A stretch of 21,761 nucleotides of DNA. Source: JALZDI01 sp965653225. GTDB taxonomy: Bacteria > Actinomycetota > Actinomycetes > Propionibacteriales > Nocardioidaceae. The stretch spans positions 1 through 21,761 of the forward strand of contig CBFGZI010000055.1 of assembly GCA_965653225.1 (NCBI GenBank). The letters run 5' to 3'. The notes below the pieces were generated by a model. The model was not told the DNA's origin. It saw nothing but the letters and a program-made list of their open reading frames with translations, and did no database searches. Below, in pieces: positions 1 through 7,345 of this stretch. A program made the translations under genes and the position numbers. Each line of letters opens with the position of its first letter. Position 1 is the stretch's first letter.

Positions 1-25
1 TACTCCATCGGCTGACCTTCATGTG

Positions 26-234
26 GTGACGCGCCAAGTCTTCTTCACCCAACCCTTCGTGACGCGTCAATCCATCTACACCCTTCGCAGTGACGCGTAG
101 ACGAATTGACGCTTCACCGCCAGGAAGTGCAACGCGTCCCTGCTGTGAGGCGTCAGGTTTCTTGCAGCGACGCGCCAAAGTTCCTGGCAGGTCACCAGGA
201 ACTTTGGCGTCACGCGTAGAAGGATTGACGCGTC
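26..234. repeat. Cluster 1 of a GACGCGTC-centred intergenic repeat family
   Basis: The whole stretch 1-250 has no gene and is filled with about eight diverged copies of short units in both orientations. Type A reads roughly GTAGACGGATTGACGCGTC: 97-118 and 216-234 on plus, 59-80 on minus. Type B reads roughly CCAGGAACTTTGACGCGTC: 120-138 and 195-213 on plus, 26-38, 145-164 and 169-188 on minus. Both end in the palindromic core GACGCGTC or a near variant. The cluster lies just beyond the stop codon of the permease gene, and the same family reappears at 4032-4200. I do not recognise it as a described element. Confidence 0.8.
174..208. terminator. Perfect 14-bp hairpin made from two inverted type B repeats
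   Basis: GCCAAAGTTCCTGG at 174-187 is the exact reverse complement of 195-208, with a 7-nt loop (CAGGTCA). It lies about 45-80 nt past the stop of the minus-strand permease, where a transcript end is expected. There is no T-tract on either strand, so a classical rho-independent terminator is not proven. Other roles are a processing site or simply two repeats inserted head to head. Confidence 0.45.
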
Positions 235-250
235 GCGGCAGTCAGGTCGG

Positions 251-1096
251 TCAGGCGTCGCGGCGATGCACCAGCGCGGCCATGACCACCAGGAACACCA
301 GGGCGTAGCCGAGCAGCAGCGCGGTCGCCGAGCCGCCGGTCAGCGTGGTGAGCACGCCGGGCGTGCCGTCGTCGGCGCCCGCGTTGGGTGCGGTCGCGCC
401 GAGAGCACCGGCAAGCGAGCCGGCCGCGGTGCCGGGGAGCACGTCGGTCACCGCCTGCAGCGGACCGAGCAGCGCCGCGACGCCGCGCAGCAGGTTCTCC
501 ACGACCAGCACCCAGACCAGGCCGAGACCCACCGACAGCGCGGGGCTCCTGGCGATGACGCCGAGGAACGCGCCGACCACGGTAAACGTCAGCAGGATGA
601 GAAGGGCTCCGCCGACCCCCTGGCCGAGGTCGCCGAGTGTCGGCCACTGCAGCGGCTGTGACTCGGCCGTCATCACGGTCAGGCTGGCGGCGACGTCGAG
701 CGCGAGCGTCGTCAGCACCAGGCCGCCGACGACCAGCGCCAGCGCGGCCAGGGTGCCGGACAGTGCCGTCAGCCGACGCGGTCCCTGCGAGAACACCGTC
801 TTCCAGGTCGACCACCCGTACCCGCTCCCGGTCGCCAGGGCCGCCAGTATCAGCACGATCGCACCGCCGAACATCGGCAGCCCCTGCACCAGCGTCGCCG
901 GCAGCCGCTCCAGCGACATGTCCGACAGCATCGCCTTGGCCACGAACCCGTCACCGTCGGAGACGGCGCTGCGGTAGGTCAGGTAGTTCAGCCCGTAGGC
1001 GAAGAACAGGTTCATCACCGACCAGACCCCGAGCGTCACCCACGTCACCGGCCACTTCAGCAGCCGCAGCATCTCCGCACGCGTACTCGACAACAT
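251..1096 (-). CDS. ABC-2 type transporter permease
   Basis: Membrane component of an ABC exporter, 281 residues. About six hydrophobic segments are visible: near residues 15-40, 70-90, 105-135, 155-180, 185-205 and 255-275. The last ends in the basic tail HRRDA. This fits the one-subunit ABC-2 permeases paired with a separate ATPase. The ATG at 1096 overlaps the TGA of the upstream ATPase gene (ATGA), so the two are translationally coupled and form one operon. The reading frame stays open far upstream only because of the high GC; the ATPase gene occupies that DNA in another frame. The substrate cannot be read from sequence. The neighbouring divergent two-component system suggests a drug or cell-envelope-stress exporter, which is inference. 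Confidence 0.85.
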   Translation of the reverse strand: MLSSTRAEMLRLLKWPVTWVTLGVWSVMNLFFAYGLNYLTYRSAVSDGDGFVAKAMLSDMSLERLPATLVQGLPMFGGAIVLILAALATGSGYGWSTWKTVFSQGPRRLTALSGTLAALALVVGGLVLTTLALDVAASLTVMTAESQPLQWPTLGDLGQGVGGALLILLTFTVVGAFLGVIARSPALSVGLGLVWVLVVENLLRGVAALLGPLQAVTDVLPGTAAGSLAGALGATAPNAGADDGTPGVLTTLTGGSATALLLGYALVFLVVMAALVHRRDA

Positions 1097-2046
1097 CACG
1101 CAACCTCCACCCGGTCTGGCTCTTCTGCGTTGGACATCTCTGCGTTGGTCATCTCGAAGAAGACCTCCTCCAGCGACCGTTCGACCGGCCGTACCTCGTG
1201 CACCTCGACCCCGGACTGCACCAGGGTGCGTGTCAGCTCCGGGCTGTGCTCCGTTCCCACCGCGACCCGCACGGTGCCGTCGTCCCGCACCTGTGCGGTG
1301 CGCTCGCCGTACAGCCGCTCCAGCACGCTCACCGCGTCGTCGACCGGCTCGGCGCGCACGAGGACCGAGCTGGCACCGCGCAGCTCGGCGACCGTGCTCT
1401 CGGTCAGCAGCCGCCCCTGCGAGATCACGCCGACGCGGTCGCAGATCTGCTGCACCTCGCCGAGCAGGTGGCTGGACAGCAGCACGGTCTGCCCGCGCTC
1501 GACCACCCGGCGCAGCAGCGCACGCATGTCGGCCATGCCCGCTGGGTCGAGCCCGTTGGTGGGCTCGTCGAGGATGAGCAGGTCGGGCTCGCCGAGCAGC
1601 GCCGCGGCCACGCCGAGCCGCTGCTTCATGCCCAGCGAGTACGACTTGAACTTGTCCACTGCGCGGTCGCGCAGCTCCACCTGCTCCAGCGCCGCCTCGA
1701 CCTCGCGGTCGTGCAGCCGGCGGTAGCGGGCCAGGACGCGAAGGTTGTCGCGGCCGGACAGGTAGGGGTAGAAGCCGGGTCCCTCGATCAGCGCGCCGAC
1801 GCCCCGGAGCACCGCCGGGTCGCCGGGGGAGCCGCCGAGGACCCGCGCGGAGCCGCCGGAGGGCCGGACGAGTCCCATCAGCATGCGCAGGGTGGTGGTC
1901 TTCCCGGCCCCGTTGGGTCCGAGGAAGCCGTACACCTCCCCGCGTCGCACAGTGAGGCTGACGGCGTCGACGGCGGTGCGCCTGCCGTACGTCCTGGTCA
2001 GCCGCTGCGTGGTCACGATCTCTTCGGTGAAGACGTGTGTGTTCAT
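1096..2046 (-). CDS. ABC transporter ATP-binding protein
   Basis: ATPase partner of the downstream permease, 316 residues. Walker A GPNGAGKTT is at residues 43-51, the signature YSLGMKQ near 136-142, Walker B LLILDEPTNGLD with Asp160/Glu161, and the switch His at 193. The C-terminal 100 residues match the extension common in bacitracin- and daunorubicin-type (BcrA/DrrA) ATPases. ATG 2046 was chosen because the ABC core starts about 15 residues later. An in-frame ATG at 2100 would add a low-complexity Arg/Ala stretch, and a GTG near 2016, preceded by a GA-rich sequence, would trim ten residues. The gene is divergent from the histidine kinase across an intergenic region holding a perfect inverted repeat. 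Confidence 0.88.
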   Translation of the reverse strand: MNTHVFTEEIVTTQRLTRTYGRRTAVDAVSLTVRRGEVYGFLGPNGAGKTTTLRMLMGLVRPSGGSARVLGGSPGDPAVLRGVGALIEGPGFYPYLSGRDNLRVLARYRRLHDREVEAALEQVELRDRAVDKFKSYSLGMKQRLGVAAALLGEPDLLILDEPTNGLDPAGMADMRALLRRVVERGQTVLLSSHLLGEVQQICDRVGVISQGRLLTESTVAELRGASSVLVRAEPVDDAVSVLERLYGERTAQVRDDGTVRVAVGTEHSPELTRTLVQSGVEVHEVRPVERSLEEVFFEMTNAEMSNAEEPDRVEVA

Positions 2047-2100
2047 GGCCGACAGCGTCGCCGCCGCACCGGCGCCGCGTCGTCGGCCGGACGGCGGCAT

Positions 2101-2126
2101 CGTCGTACGCGGATCTGCGTACGACG
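2101..2126. promoter_or_regulatory. Perfect inverted repeat, probable response-regulator operator
   Basis: CGTCGTACGC (2101-2110), a 6-nt spacer GGATCT, then GCGTACGACG (2117-2126): exact 10-bp arms. The centre (2113.5) is about 67 nt from the exporter ATG at 2046 and about 67 nt from the kinase ATG at 2180. One dimeric regulator bound here could therefore serve both divergent promoters. The NarL-type regulator encoded at 3373 is the obvious candidate. Relative to a leaderless kinase transcript the site spans about -54 to -79, a position typical of activators. Confidence 0.7.
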
Positions 2127-2166
2127 GGCACGTCGCGCGGCGGACGTCGACCATGCCGGAGCGCCC

Positions 2167-2172
2167 TATCGT
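2167..2172 (+). promoter_or_regulatory. Probable -10 element of a leaderless kinase promoter
   Basis: TATCGT fits the actinobacterial TANNNT pattern and ends 7 nt before the ATG at 2180, so transcription would begin at or next to the start codon. No Shine-Dalgarno sequence precedes that ATG, and this supports 2180 over the in-frame ATG at 2153. Confidence 0.5.
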
Positions 2173-2179
2173 GGGCTGC

Positions 2180-3376
2180 ATGACGACCGGGGAGCGGCGG
2201 CCTCGCATCAGGGTCGGCGACCTCGGGGTCGCCGCGGCCGTGCTGTTGTTCGGCCTGGTCGGAACCGCGCCGGCCGGGACCAACCAGCCCGACGCGGTCA
2301 CACCAGACGCCTTCGCCTTCCTGCTGGTGGCGCTGGCCGCGGTCTCGCTGGTGGCGTGGCGATGGCTGCCGGTACACGTCTTCGTGCTCACCGGCGTCGT
2401 CATCTCGGTCTACCTGGCGATCGGCTACCCGTTCGGCCCGATCCTGTTCGCGGGCGCGCTCTCGGCGGCCGCGATGGCGGCACAGCGCCCGCTTCGGATG
2501 GTGGTCGTCCTCGGGCTCGCCGACACCGTCGTGGTCGGCGCCGCGATCCTGGTGCGCGCCGTGGAGCTGGGTCCCGTCGGCTGGTTCAACGTCGTCACGC
2601 ACGTGCTCACCGCGGCGGTCTGGGTCGCGCTGCCGACCGCCGTCGGTGTCGCGGTACGCATCCGGCGTGAGTCCGGTGCGCGGGTGCGGGAGGAGCAGGC
2701 CCGCCGCGCCGTGTCGGAGGAGCGGCTGCGGATGGCGCAGGAGGTGCACGACGTCGTCGGCCACGGGCTGGCGGTGATCGCGATGCAGGCCGGTGCCGGG
2801 CTGCATGTCCTGGACCGCGACCTGGAGAAGGCGCGCGCTGCGCTGCGCGCCATCCAGGCGACCAGCCGCGAGTCGCTGGACGGGCTGCGCGCCGAGCTGG
2901 CGGCGCTGCGCGGCGACCCGGGCTCCGCCGGTGACGGTGCGCCGCGGCGGCCCAGCGTGGGGCTGTCCGACGTACGCCTGCTCGTCGACCGCGTACGGTC
3001 CGGCGGCCTCGACGTGCGTCTCGACCTGGAGGAGCCCGAGGGCGAGGTCGGCGACGAGGTCGACCTGGCGGCCTACCGGATCGTGCAGGAGGCGCTGACC
3101 AACGTGCTGCGGCATGCCGGGCCCGACGCGACGGCGCGGGTGCACATCCGTGAGCTGCGCGGACGGCTGCTGGTCGAGGTCACCGACACCGGGCACGGTC
3201 CGGGAGGTGGCGGCATGGACGAGGGCAGCGGCATCAGCGGGATGCGCAGCCGCGCGGAGGATCTCGGCGGCGCGTTCGAGGTGGTGGCGCGGGCCGGGGG
3301 TGGCGTGCAGGTGACCGCGTGGCTGCCGCTTCCGGCCGGTTCGCTGCCGTCCGACCCGCGAATGGAGCCCGCATGA
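2180..3376 (+). CDS. Two-component sensor histidine kinase, HisKA_3 (NarL-partner) family
   Basis: Membrane sensor kinase of 398 residues. The N-terminal half (about residues 15-160) is hydrophobic, with probably five or six membrane segments and no large extracellular domain, so it may sense a signal within the membrane or through the exporter. The dimerisation and phosphoacceptor motif is QEVHDVVGHG with His190. The ATPase domain shows the N-box EALTNVLRHA (Asn308), the G1 box DTGHG (336-340) and a second glycine box GISGMRSRAEDLGG (351-364). It overlaps the response-regulator gene by four bases (ATGA), a coupled kinase-regulator pair. In-frame alternative starts are ATG 2153 and GTG 2171; 2180 is preferred for the -10 element 7 nt upstream. 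Confidence 0.88.
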   Translation: MTTGERRPRIRVGDLGVAAAVLLFGLVGTAPAGTNQPDAVTPDAFAFLLVALAAVSLVAWRWLPVHVFVLTGVVISVYLAIGYPFGPILFAGALSAAAMAAQRPLRMVVVLGLADTVVVGAAILVRAVELGPVGWFNVVTHVLTAAVWVALPTAVGVAVRIRRESGARVREEQARRAVSEERLRMAQEVHDVVGHGLAVIAMQAGAGLHVLDRDLEKARAALRAIQATSRESLDGLRAELAALRGDPGSAGDGAPRRPSVGLSDVRLLVDRVRSGGLDVRLDLEEPEGEVGDEVDLAAYRIVQEALTNVLRHAGPDATARVHIRELRGRLLVEVTDTGHGPGGGGMDEGSGISGMRSRAEDLGGAFEVVARAGGGVQVTAWLPLPAGSLPSDPRMEPA

Positions 3377-4035
3377 TCCGCGTCGCCGTGGTCGACGACC
3401 AGAGCCTGATCCGCGTCGGGCTGCGCACGCTGTTCGACACCGAGGACGACATCGACCTGGTGGGTGAGGCCGAGGACGGGCACTCGGCGCTGCGCATGGT
3501 GCGCGCGCAGCGGCCCGACGTCGTGCTCATGGACATCCGGATGCCGCAGTACGACGGCCTCGCCGCGCTGCACGACATCACCGCCGACCCCGACCTCGCG
3601 GACGTACGTGTCGTCGTGCTGACGACTTTCGAGCTCGACGAGTACGTGTTCGAGGCGCTGCGCAGCGGTGCGAGCGGGTTCCTGCTCAAGGACGCCGACC
3701 CTGCTGACCTGCTGCGCGCGGTCCGCGTTGTCGCCGAAGGCGGGTCGCTGCTGGCTCCCTCGGTGACACGACGGGTGATCGCGGAGTTCACCGGCCGCGG
3801 CGGCGCGGCCGCCGCGCCGCACCCGGACATGCACCGGCTGACCGAACGCGAACGCGAGATCGTCGGCTGGGTCGCCACCGGCCGCTCAAACGACGAGATC
3901 GCCGAGCGGCTCGTGGTCAGCCCGGCGACCGTCCGCACCCATGTCGGCCGGGCGATGGTGAAGCTGCACGCACGCGACCGCGCCCAGCTGGTGGTGTTCG
4001 CCGTTCAGTCCGGCGTCACCGCGTCGGAATCTTGA
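3373..4035 (+). CDS. Two-component response regulator, NarL/LuxR family
   Basis: DNA-binding partner of the preceding kinase, 220 residues. The receiver domain (1-120) has the acidic pair Asp8/Asp9, the phosphoacceptor Asp54 in VVLMDIRMP, Thr84 and Lys106. After an Ala/Gly-rich linker (140-150), the C-terminal LuxR helix-turn-helix begins at LTEREREIVGWVATG and carries the recognition segment SPATVRTHVGR (about 183-193). It probably binds the inverted repeat at 2101-2126 and controls the divergent exporter; that target is inferred from position and symmetry. Its TGA stop codon lies inside the first unit of the repeat cluster at 4032-4200, so the repeat begins at the end of the coding region. 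Confidence 0.9.
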   Translation: MIRVAVVDDQSLIRVGLRTLFDTEDDIDLVGEAEDGHSALRMVRAQRPDVVLMDIRMPQYDGLAALHDITADPDLADVRVVVLTTFELDEYVFEALRSGASGFLLKDADPADLLRAVRVVAEGGSLLAPSVTRRVIAEFTGRGGAAAAPHPDMHRLTEREREIVGWVATGRSNDEIAERLVVSPATVRTHVGRAMVKLHARDRAQLVVFAVQSGVTASES

Positions 4036-4200
4036 CGCCTCACGCTCTGAGGGTCTGTAGACGGATTGACGCGTCACGCCCTGAGACACTAGGAACTTTG
4101 ACGTCTCAGGCGTAGACGGATTGACGCGTCACGCCCTGAGAGCCAGGAAACTTGGCGCGTCACGAGAGCCACACCTTGCGGTGAGGCGTCAAAACTTCTT
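4032..4200. repeat. Cluster 2 of the GACGCGTC-centred intergenic repeat family
   Basis: This 169-bp convergent intergenic region contains no gene and consists almost wholly of repeat units. Type A copies are at 4056-4086 and 4111-4141. Positions 4057-4086 and 4112-4141 are identical over 30 bases, 55 bp apart. Type B copies are at 4089-4110 and 4143-4168. Terminal variants are at 4032-4052 (plus) and 4176-4200 (minus). The first unit contains the response-regulator stop codon, and the last ends at the stop codon of the acyl-CoA ligase. The layout suggests an ordered array (A and B alternating, capped by inward-facing end units) rather than random sequence similarity. Confidence 0.85.
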
Positions 4201-5744
4201 CAGGTGTCCTGGGCGCCGGCGAGGTGGTCGCGCAGGACGCGCTTGAGCAGCTTGCCGGAGGCGTTCTTCGGCAGCTCGTCCACGACGTAGACCTGCTTGG
4301 GCGCCTTGAACCCGGACAGCTTCTCCTTGCCGTACGCGAGGACGTCGTCGCCGCTGGCCGAGGAGTCGCTGAGCACCACCACCGCCACGATCGCCTCGAT
4401 CCAGCGCTCGTCGGGAACGCCGACCACGGCGACCTCGGCGACGGCGGGGTGGCCGTACAGCGCGTCCTCGACCTCACGCGAGGCCACCAGCACGCCACCG
4501 GTGTTGATCACGTCCTTGAGCCGGTCGACGACGGTGTAGTAGCCCTCCGCGTCGCGCACCGCCATGTCGCCGGAGCGGAACCACCCGTCGCGGAACGCCT
4601 CGGCGGTCGCCGCCTCGTCGGCCCAGTAGCCGGTGCACAGCTGCGGTGACCGGTACACCACCTCGCCGCGCTCGCCGGGCGCGACGTCGGCACCCTGCTC
4701 GTCGACGCAGCGCGCCTCCACGAACACGACCGGCCGGCCGCACGAGGCGGGCCGCTCGGCGTGCTCCTCGGGCCGCAGCACCATCGCGAGCGGGCCGATC
4801 TCGCTCTGCCCGAAGCAGTTGTAGAAACCGAGGTCGGGCAGCCGCTCCTGGAGCTTCTGCAGCACCGGCACCGGCATGATCGACGCGCCGTAGTAGCCCT
4901 TGCGCAGGCTGGACAGGTCACGCGTGCCGAACTCGGCGTGGTTGGCCAGCCCGATCCACGCCGTCGGCGGCGCGAAGAAGCAGTCGCCGCCGGCCTCGAC
5001 CTCGTCGAACACCGCTACCGGGTCGAACGCCTCCAGCAGCACGTTGCAGGCGCCCACCATCAGCCACGGCAGCAGGAACACGTGCATCTGCGCGGAGTGG
5101 TACAGCGGGAACACGTTGACCGGCCGGTCGTCGGGACCGAGGTCGAGCGCGGCCACGCAGCTCATGTACTCGTGCACCAGCGCCCGGTGCGTCATCATCG
5201 CGCCCTTCGGCAGCGACGTGGTGCCCGACGTGTAGAGCAGCTGCGCCAGGTCGTCGTCGCGCACCACCGGCAGCTCCGCGGCGCCCCAGGCCTCGTCGAC
5301 GGTGGCGTCGAGCACCGACCCGACCTCGTCGCGCAGCGGCAGCCGCACCGACGGCCGCTCGTCCGGGTCGAGCTGCGCGAGCGCCCCGTCGGCGGTGGCC
5401 GCGAGCGCCGGGTCGAGCAGCAGCCCCCGGCTGCCGGACTGGCGCAGCAGGTAGGCGAGGTCGCCGGCGTTGAGGTTGTAGTTGACCGGCACGTGCACCA
5501 GCCCGGCACGGGCGCAGCCGAGGTAGCCGAGCAGGTAGGCGTCGGAGTTGTGGCCGAACGCCGCGACCCGGTCGCCCGGAGACAGGTCCTGTGACAGCAG
5601 CCAGCCGGCCACCCGGCTCACCGAGGCGTCGAGGTCGGCGTAGGTCCAGGTGCGCTTGTCGAACCGCAGCGCCGGGCGCTCGGGCGTGCGCGAGGCCGAC
5701 CGCCGGACCACGGCGTCGACGGTGCTGAGCTGCTCGGTGGCCAA
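4200..5744 (-). CDS. AMP-forming acyl-CoA synthetase (class I adenylate-forming family)
   Basis: Activates a carboxylic acid to its acyl-adenylate and then the CoA thioester; 514 residues, the usual length. The nucleotide-binding motif YTSGTTSLPKG is at residues 171-181. FGQSEIGPLAM matches the A5 region, and YYTVVDRLKDVINTGG the A7/A8 hinge region. The catalytic lysine is Lys498 in LPKNASGKLLKR. The start is TTG 5744, preceded by a GAGGGCG-like ribosome site; no nearby ATG fits the family alignment. It lies 25 bp after the SDR gene on the same strand, so the pair probably acts in degradation of a fatty or other organic acid. Substrate chain length cannot be read from sequence, so no gene symbol is given. 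Confidence 0.88.
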   Translation of the reverse strand: MATEQLSTVDAVVRRSASRTPERPALRFDKRTWTYADLDASVSRVAGWLLSQDLSPGDRVAAFGHNSDAYLLGYLGCARAGLVHVPVNYNLNAGDLAYLLRQSGSRGLLLDPALAATADGALAQLDPDERPSVRLPLRDEVGSVLDATVDEAWGAAELPVVRDDDLAQLLYTSGTTSLPKGAMMTHRALVHEYMSCVAALDLGPDDRPVNVFPLYHSAQMHVFLLPWLMVGACNVLLEAFDPVAVFDEVEAGGDCFFAPPTAWIGLANHAEFGTRDLSSLRKGYYGASIMPVPVLQKLQERLPDLGFYNCFGQSEIGPLAMVLRPEEHAERPASCGRPVVFVEARCVDEQGADVAPGERGEVVYRSPQLCTGYWADEAATAEAFRDGWFRSGDMAVRDAEGYYTVVDRLKDVINTGGVLVASREVEDALYGHPAVAEVAVVGVPDERWIEAIVAVVVLSDSSASGDDVLAYGKEKLSGFKAPKQVYVVDELPKNASGKLLKRVLRDHLAGAQDT

Positions 5745-5769
5745 GGTCGCCCTCGCCCTCTCTCGTGGC

Positions 5770-6525
5770 CTACTTCGGCGGCATCCGGATCGCGCCGTCG
5801 AGGCGGATCACCTCGCCGTTGAGCATGGGGTTCTGCACGACGTGCACGGCAAGGTCGGCGTACTCCGACGGACGGCCGAGCCGTGCCGGATGGGGGATCT
5901 GCTTGCCCAGCGCCTCCCGCGCCTCCTCCGGCAGCGAGCCGAGCAGCGGGGTCTCGAACAGCCCGGGCGCGATGGTGACCACGCGGATCTGCAGCGAGGC
6001 CAGGTCGCGCGCGACCGGAAGCGTCAGACCGACGACACCGCCCTTCGAGGCGGAGTAGGCGGCCTGGCCGATCTGCCCGTCGTACGCGGCGATCGACGCG
6101 GTGTTGACGATGACGCCCCGCTCCTCGCCGACCGGCTCGACCTCGGCCATCCGCGCGGCCGCGAGCCGGATGGTGTTGAACGTGCCGACCAGGTTGACCT
6201 GCACGACCTTGGCGAACTCGTCGAGGGGGAACGGTCCCTTCCGACCGACGGTCCTGACCGCGTTGCCGATGCCCGCGCAGTTGACGTCGATCCGGAACGG
6301 TCCCTGCTCCGAGGCCGCGTCGACGGCCGCCTGCACCTGCTGCTCGTCGGTGACGTCGGTGGGCACGAACGTCGCGCCGATGCGCTCGGCGACCGCCTTG
6401 CCCTCGGACGAGGGCAGGTCGGCGATGACCACGCGGGCACCAGCCTGGGCCAGCCGCTCCGCGGCCGCCGCGCCGAGTCCGGATGCACCGCCGGTAACCA
6501 GGGCGGCGCTGTCGGTGATGTTCAT
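5770..6525 (-). CDS. Short-chain dehydrogenase, 3-hydroxyacyl-CoA dehydrogenase type 2-like
   Basis: NAD-dependent oxidoreductase of 251 residues. The cofactor-binding glycine motif TGGASGLG is at 11-18, and Asp36 after the second strand favours NAD over NADP. The structural motif is NCAG (82-85). The catalytic set is Asn111, Ser144 in IVNTASIAAYDG, Tyr157 and Lys161 in YSASK. Sequence details such as the TASIAAYDGQIGQAAYSASK region and the PHPARLGRPSEYADL tail resemble the HSD17B10/3-hydroxyacyl-CoA dehydrogenase group that acts in branched-chain or fatty-acid beta-oxidation. Its position directly before an acyl-CoA ligase supports a role in acyl-CoA catabolism. The precise substrate is unknown. 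Confidence 0.87.
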   Translation of the reverse strand: MNITDSAALVTGGASGLGAAAAERLAQAGARVVIADLPSSEGKAVAERIGATFVPTDVTDEQQVQAAVDAASEQGPFRIDVNCAGIGNAVRTVGRKGPFPLDEFAKVVQVNLVGTFNTIRLAAARMAEVEPVGEERGVIVNTASIAAYDGQIGQAAYSASKGGVVGLTLPVARDLASLQIRVVTIAPGLFETPLLGSLPEEAREALGKQIPHPARLGRPSEYADLAVHVVQNPMLNGEVIRLDGAIRMPPK

Positions 6526-6576
6526 GCTGGGCTCGCTCTCGTCTCGGCGTCTCGGCAGGTGGCTCTCGTCGCGAGG

Positions 6577-7173
6577 CTAGCGACGCCCGCTCACCTCCAC
6601 GATCGCCACCCCGGCGGAGCTCATCTCGGAGATGGCCCTCTCGGTCGTCTCCGGGGCGACCCCGGCGCAGAAGTTGAGCAGCAGCCGGGCCCGGAACCCC
6701 TCGGCGCGCGCGTCCAGCGCGGTCGTACGCACGCAGTAGTCGGTGGTCAGCCCGCACACGTCCACGCTGTCGACGTCGTGCTCGCGCAGCCACGCGGCCA
6801 GGCCGCGGGTGCCCCCGGACTCCACGCCCTCGAAGCTGGAGTAGGCGGCGTCGTGCTCGCCCTTGAGGAACACCGCGTCGAACGGCTGGGGGTCGAGGTT
6901 GGGGTGGAACGCCTCGCCGTCGGTGCCGACCACGCAGTGGTGCGGCCAGCTGTGGCGGTAGTCGGGGTCGTCGGAGAAGTGGTCGCCGGGGTCGATGTGG
7001 TGGTCCCGGCTGGCGACGACGTAGGCGTACTCACGGTCGCCGGGTGTGGCCTGCTGCCAGCGGTGCAGCAGCCCGCCGATGCGGAACGCGACCTCCGCGC
7101 CGCCGGACACCGCCAGGCTGCCCCCCTCGCAGAAGTCGTTCTGCACGTCGCAGACGATGAGCGCTCGCGTCAT
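6577..7173 (-). CDS. pncA: Nicotinamidase (isochorismatase-fold)
   Basis: Hydrolyses nicotinamide to nicotinate and ammonia in NAD salvage; 198 residues. The catalytic triad is visible as Asp9 (CDVQNDF), Lys104 (FLKGEHD) and Cys147 (GLTTDYCVRT). The metal site is Asp57, His59, His65 and His79, with the same spacing as Asp49/His51/His57/His71 of M. tuberculosis PncA. HSWPHHCVVGTDGEAFHP is typical of nicotinamidases rather than general isochorismatases. The ATG at 7173 follows a strong GGAGGAGG ribosome site; the frame extends ten codons further but without support. The next gene (SDR) starts 51 bp on, so co-transcription is possible. The downstream pathway enzyme, PncB, is encoded 3.9 kb away at 11042. 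Confidence 0.9.
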   Translation of the reverse strand: MTRALIVCDVQNDFCEGGSLAVSGGAEVAFRIGGLLHRWQQATPGDREYAYVVASRDHHIDPGDHFSDDPDYRHSWPHHCVVGTDGEAFHPNLDPQPFDAVFLKGEHDAAYSSFEGVESGGTRGLAAWLREHDVDSVDVCGLTTDYCVRTTALDARAEGFRARLLLNFCAGVAPETTERAISEMSSAGVAIVEVSGRR

Positions 7174-7178
7174 AGAGA

Positions 7179-7186
7179 CCTCCTCC
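7179..7186 (-). promoter_or_regulatory. Strong Shine-Dalgarno that fixes the pncA start
   Basis: GGAGGAGG on the minus strand, five bases before the ATG at 7173. It rules out the upstream in-frame start at 7203. By contrast, most operon-leading genes in this window lack any such site. Confidence 0.75.
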
Positions 7187-7293
7187 GGCGCTGCGAACGT
7201 CAACCCCGCTTGCAGTCCTTAACGTAGTCCGTCGACGCCGCCGGTGGCACGGCTCAGGCTGCACGGGCTGCACGACCCGCGGCCTGCGAGCAT

Positions 7294-7329
7294 GGGTGTG
7301 GCCGGGCCCGTGAGGACCCGGCCACACCC
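7294..7329 (-). terminator. Hairpin terminator after the cupredoxin/membrane-protein operon
   Basis: GGGTGTGGCCGGG at 7294-7306 pairs exactly with 7317-7329 (13 bp, 10-nt loop). It starts 17 nt beyond the TAA of the minus-strand membrane-protein gene and lies before pncA on the same strand, so it separates the two units. There is no U-tract, as is usual for high-GC actinobacterial terminators. The rest of the 172-bp gap (7174-7345) holds only the pncA upstream region. Confidence 0.7.
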
Positions 7330-7345
7330 GCCTTGAGTGGGTGCT

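Noticed and set aside
26..234. CRISPR array
   Set aside because: Units occur in both orientations, are diverged, have irregular spacing and no uniform spacers, and no cas gene is present.
251..3196. A 981-codon open frame on the minus strand running through the permease, ATPase and kinase regions
   Set aside because: Only its 3' end (251-1096) encodes a recognisable protein, the permease. The rest is a GC-driven shadow antisense or out of frame to the ATPase and kinase genes.
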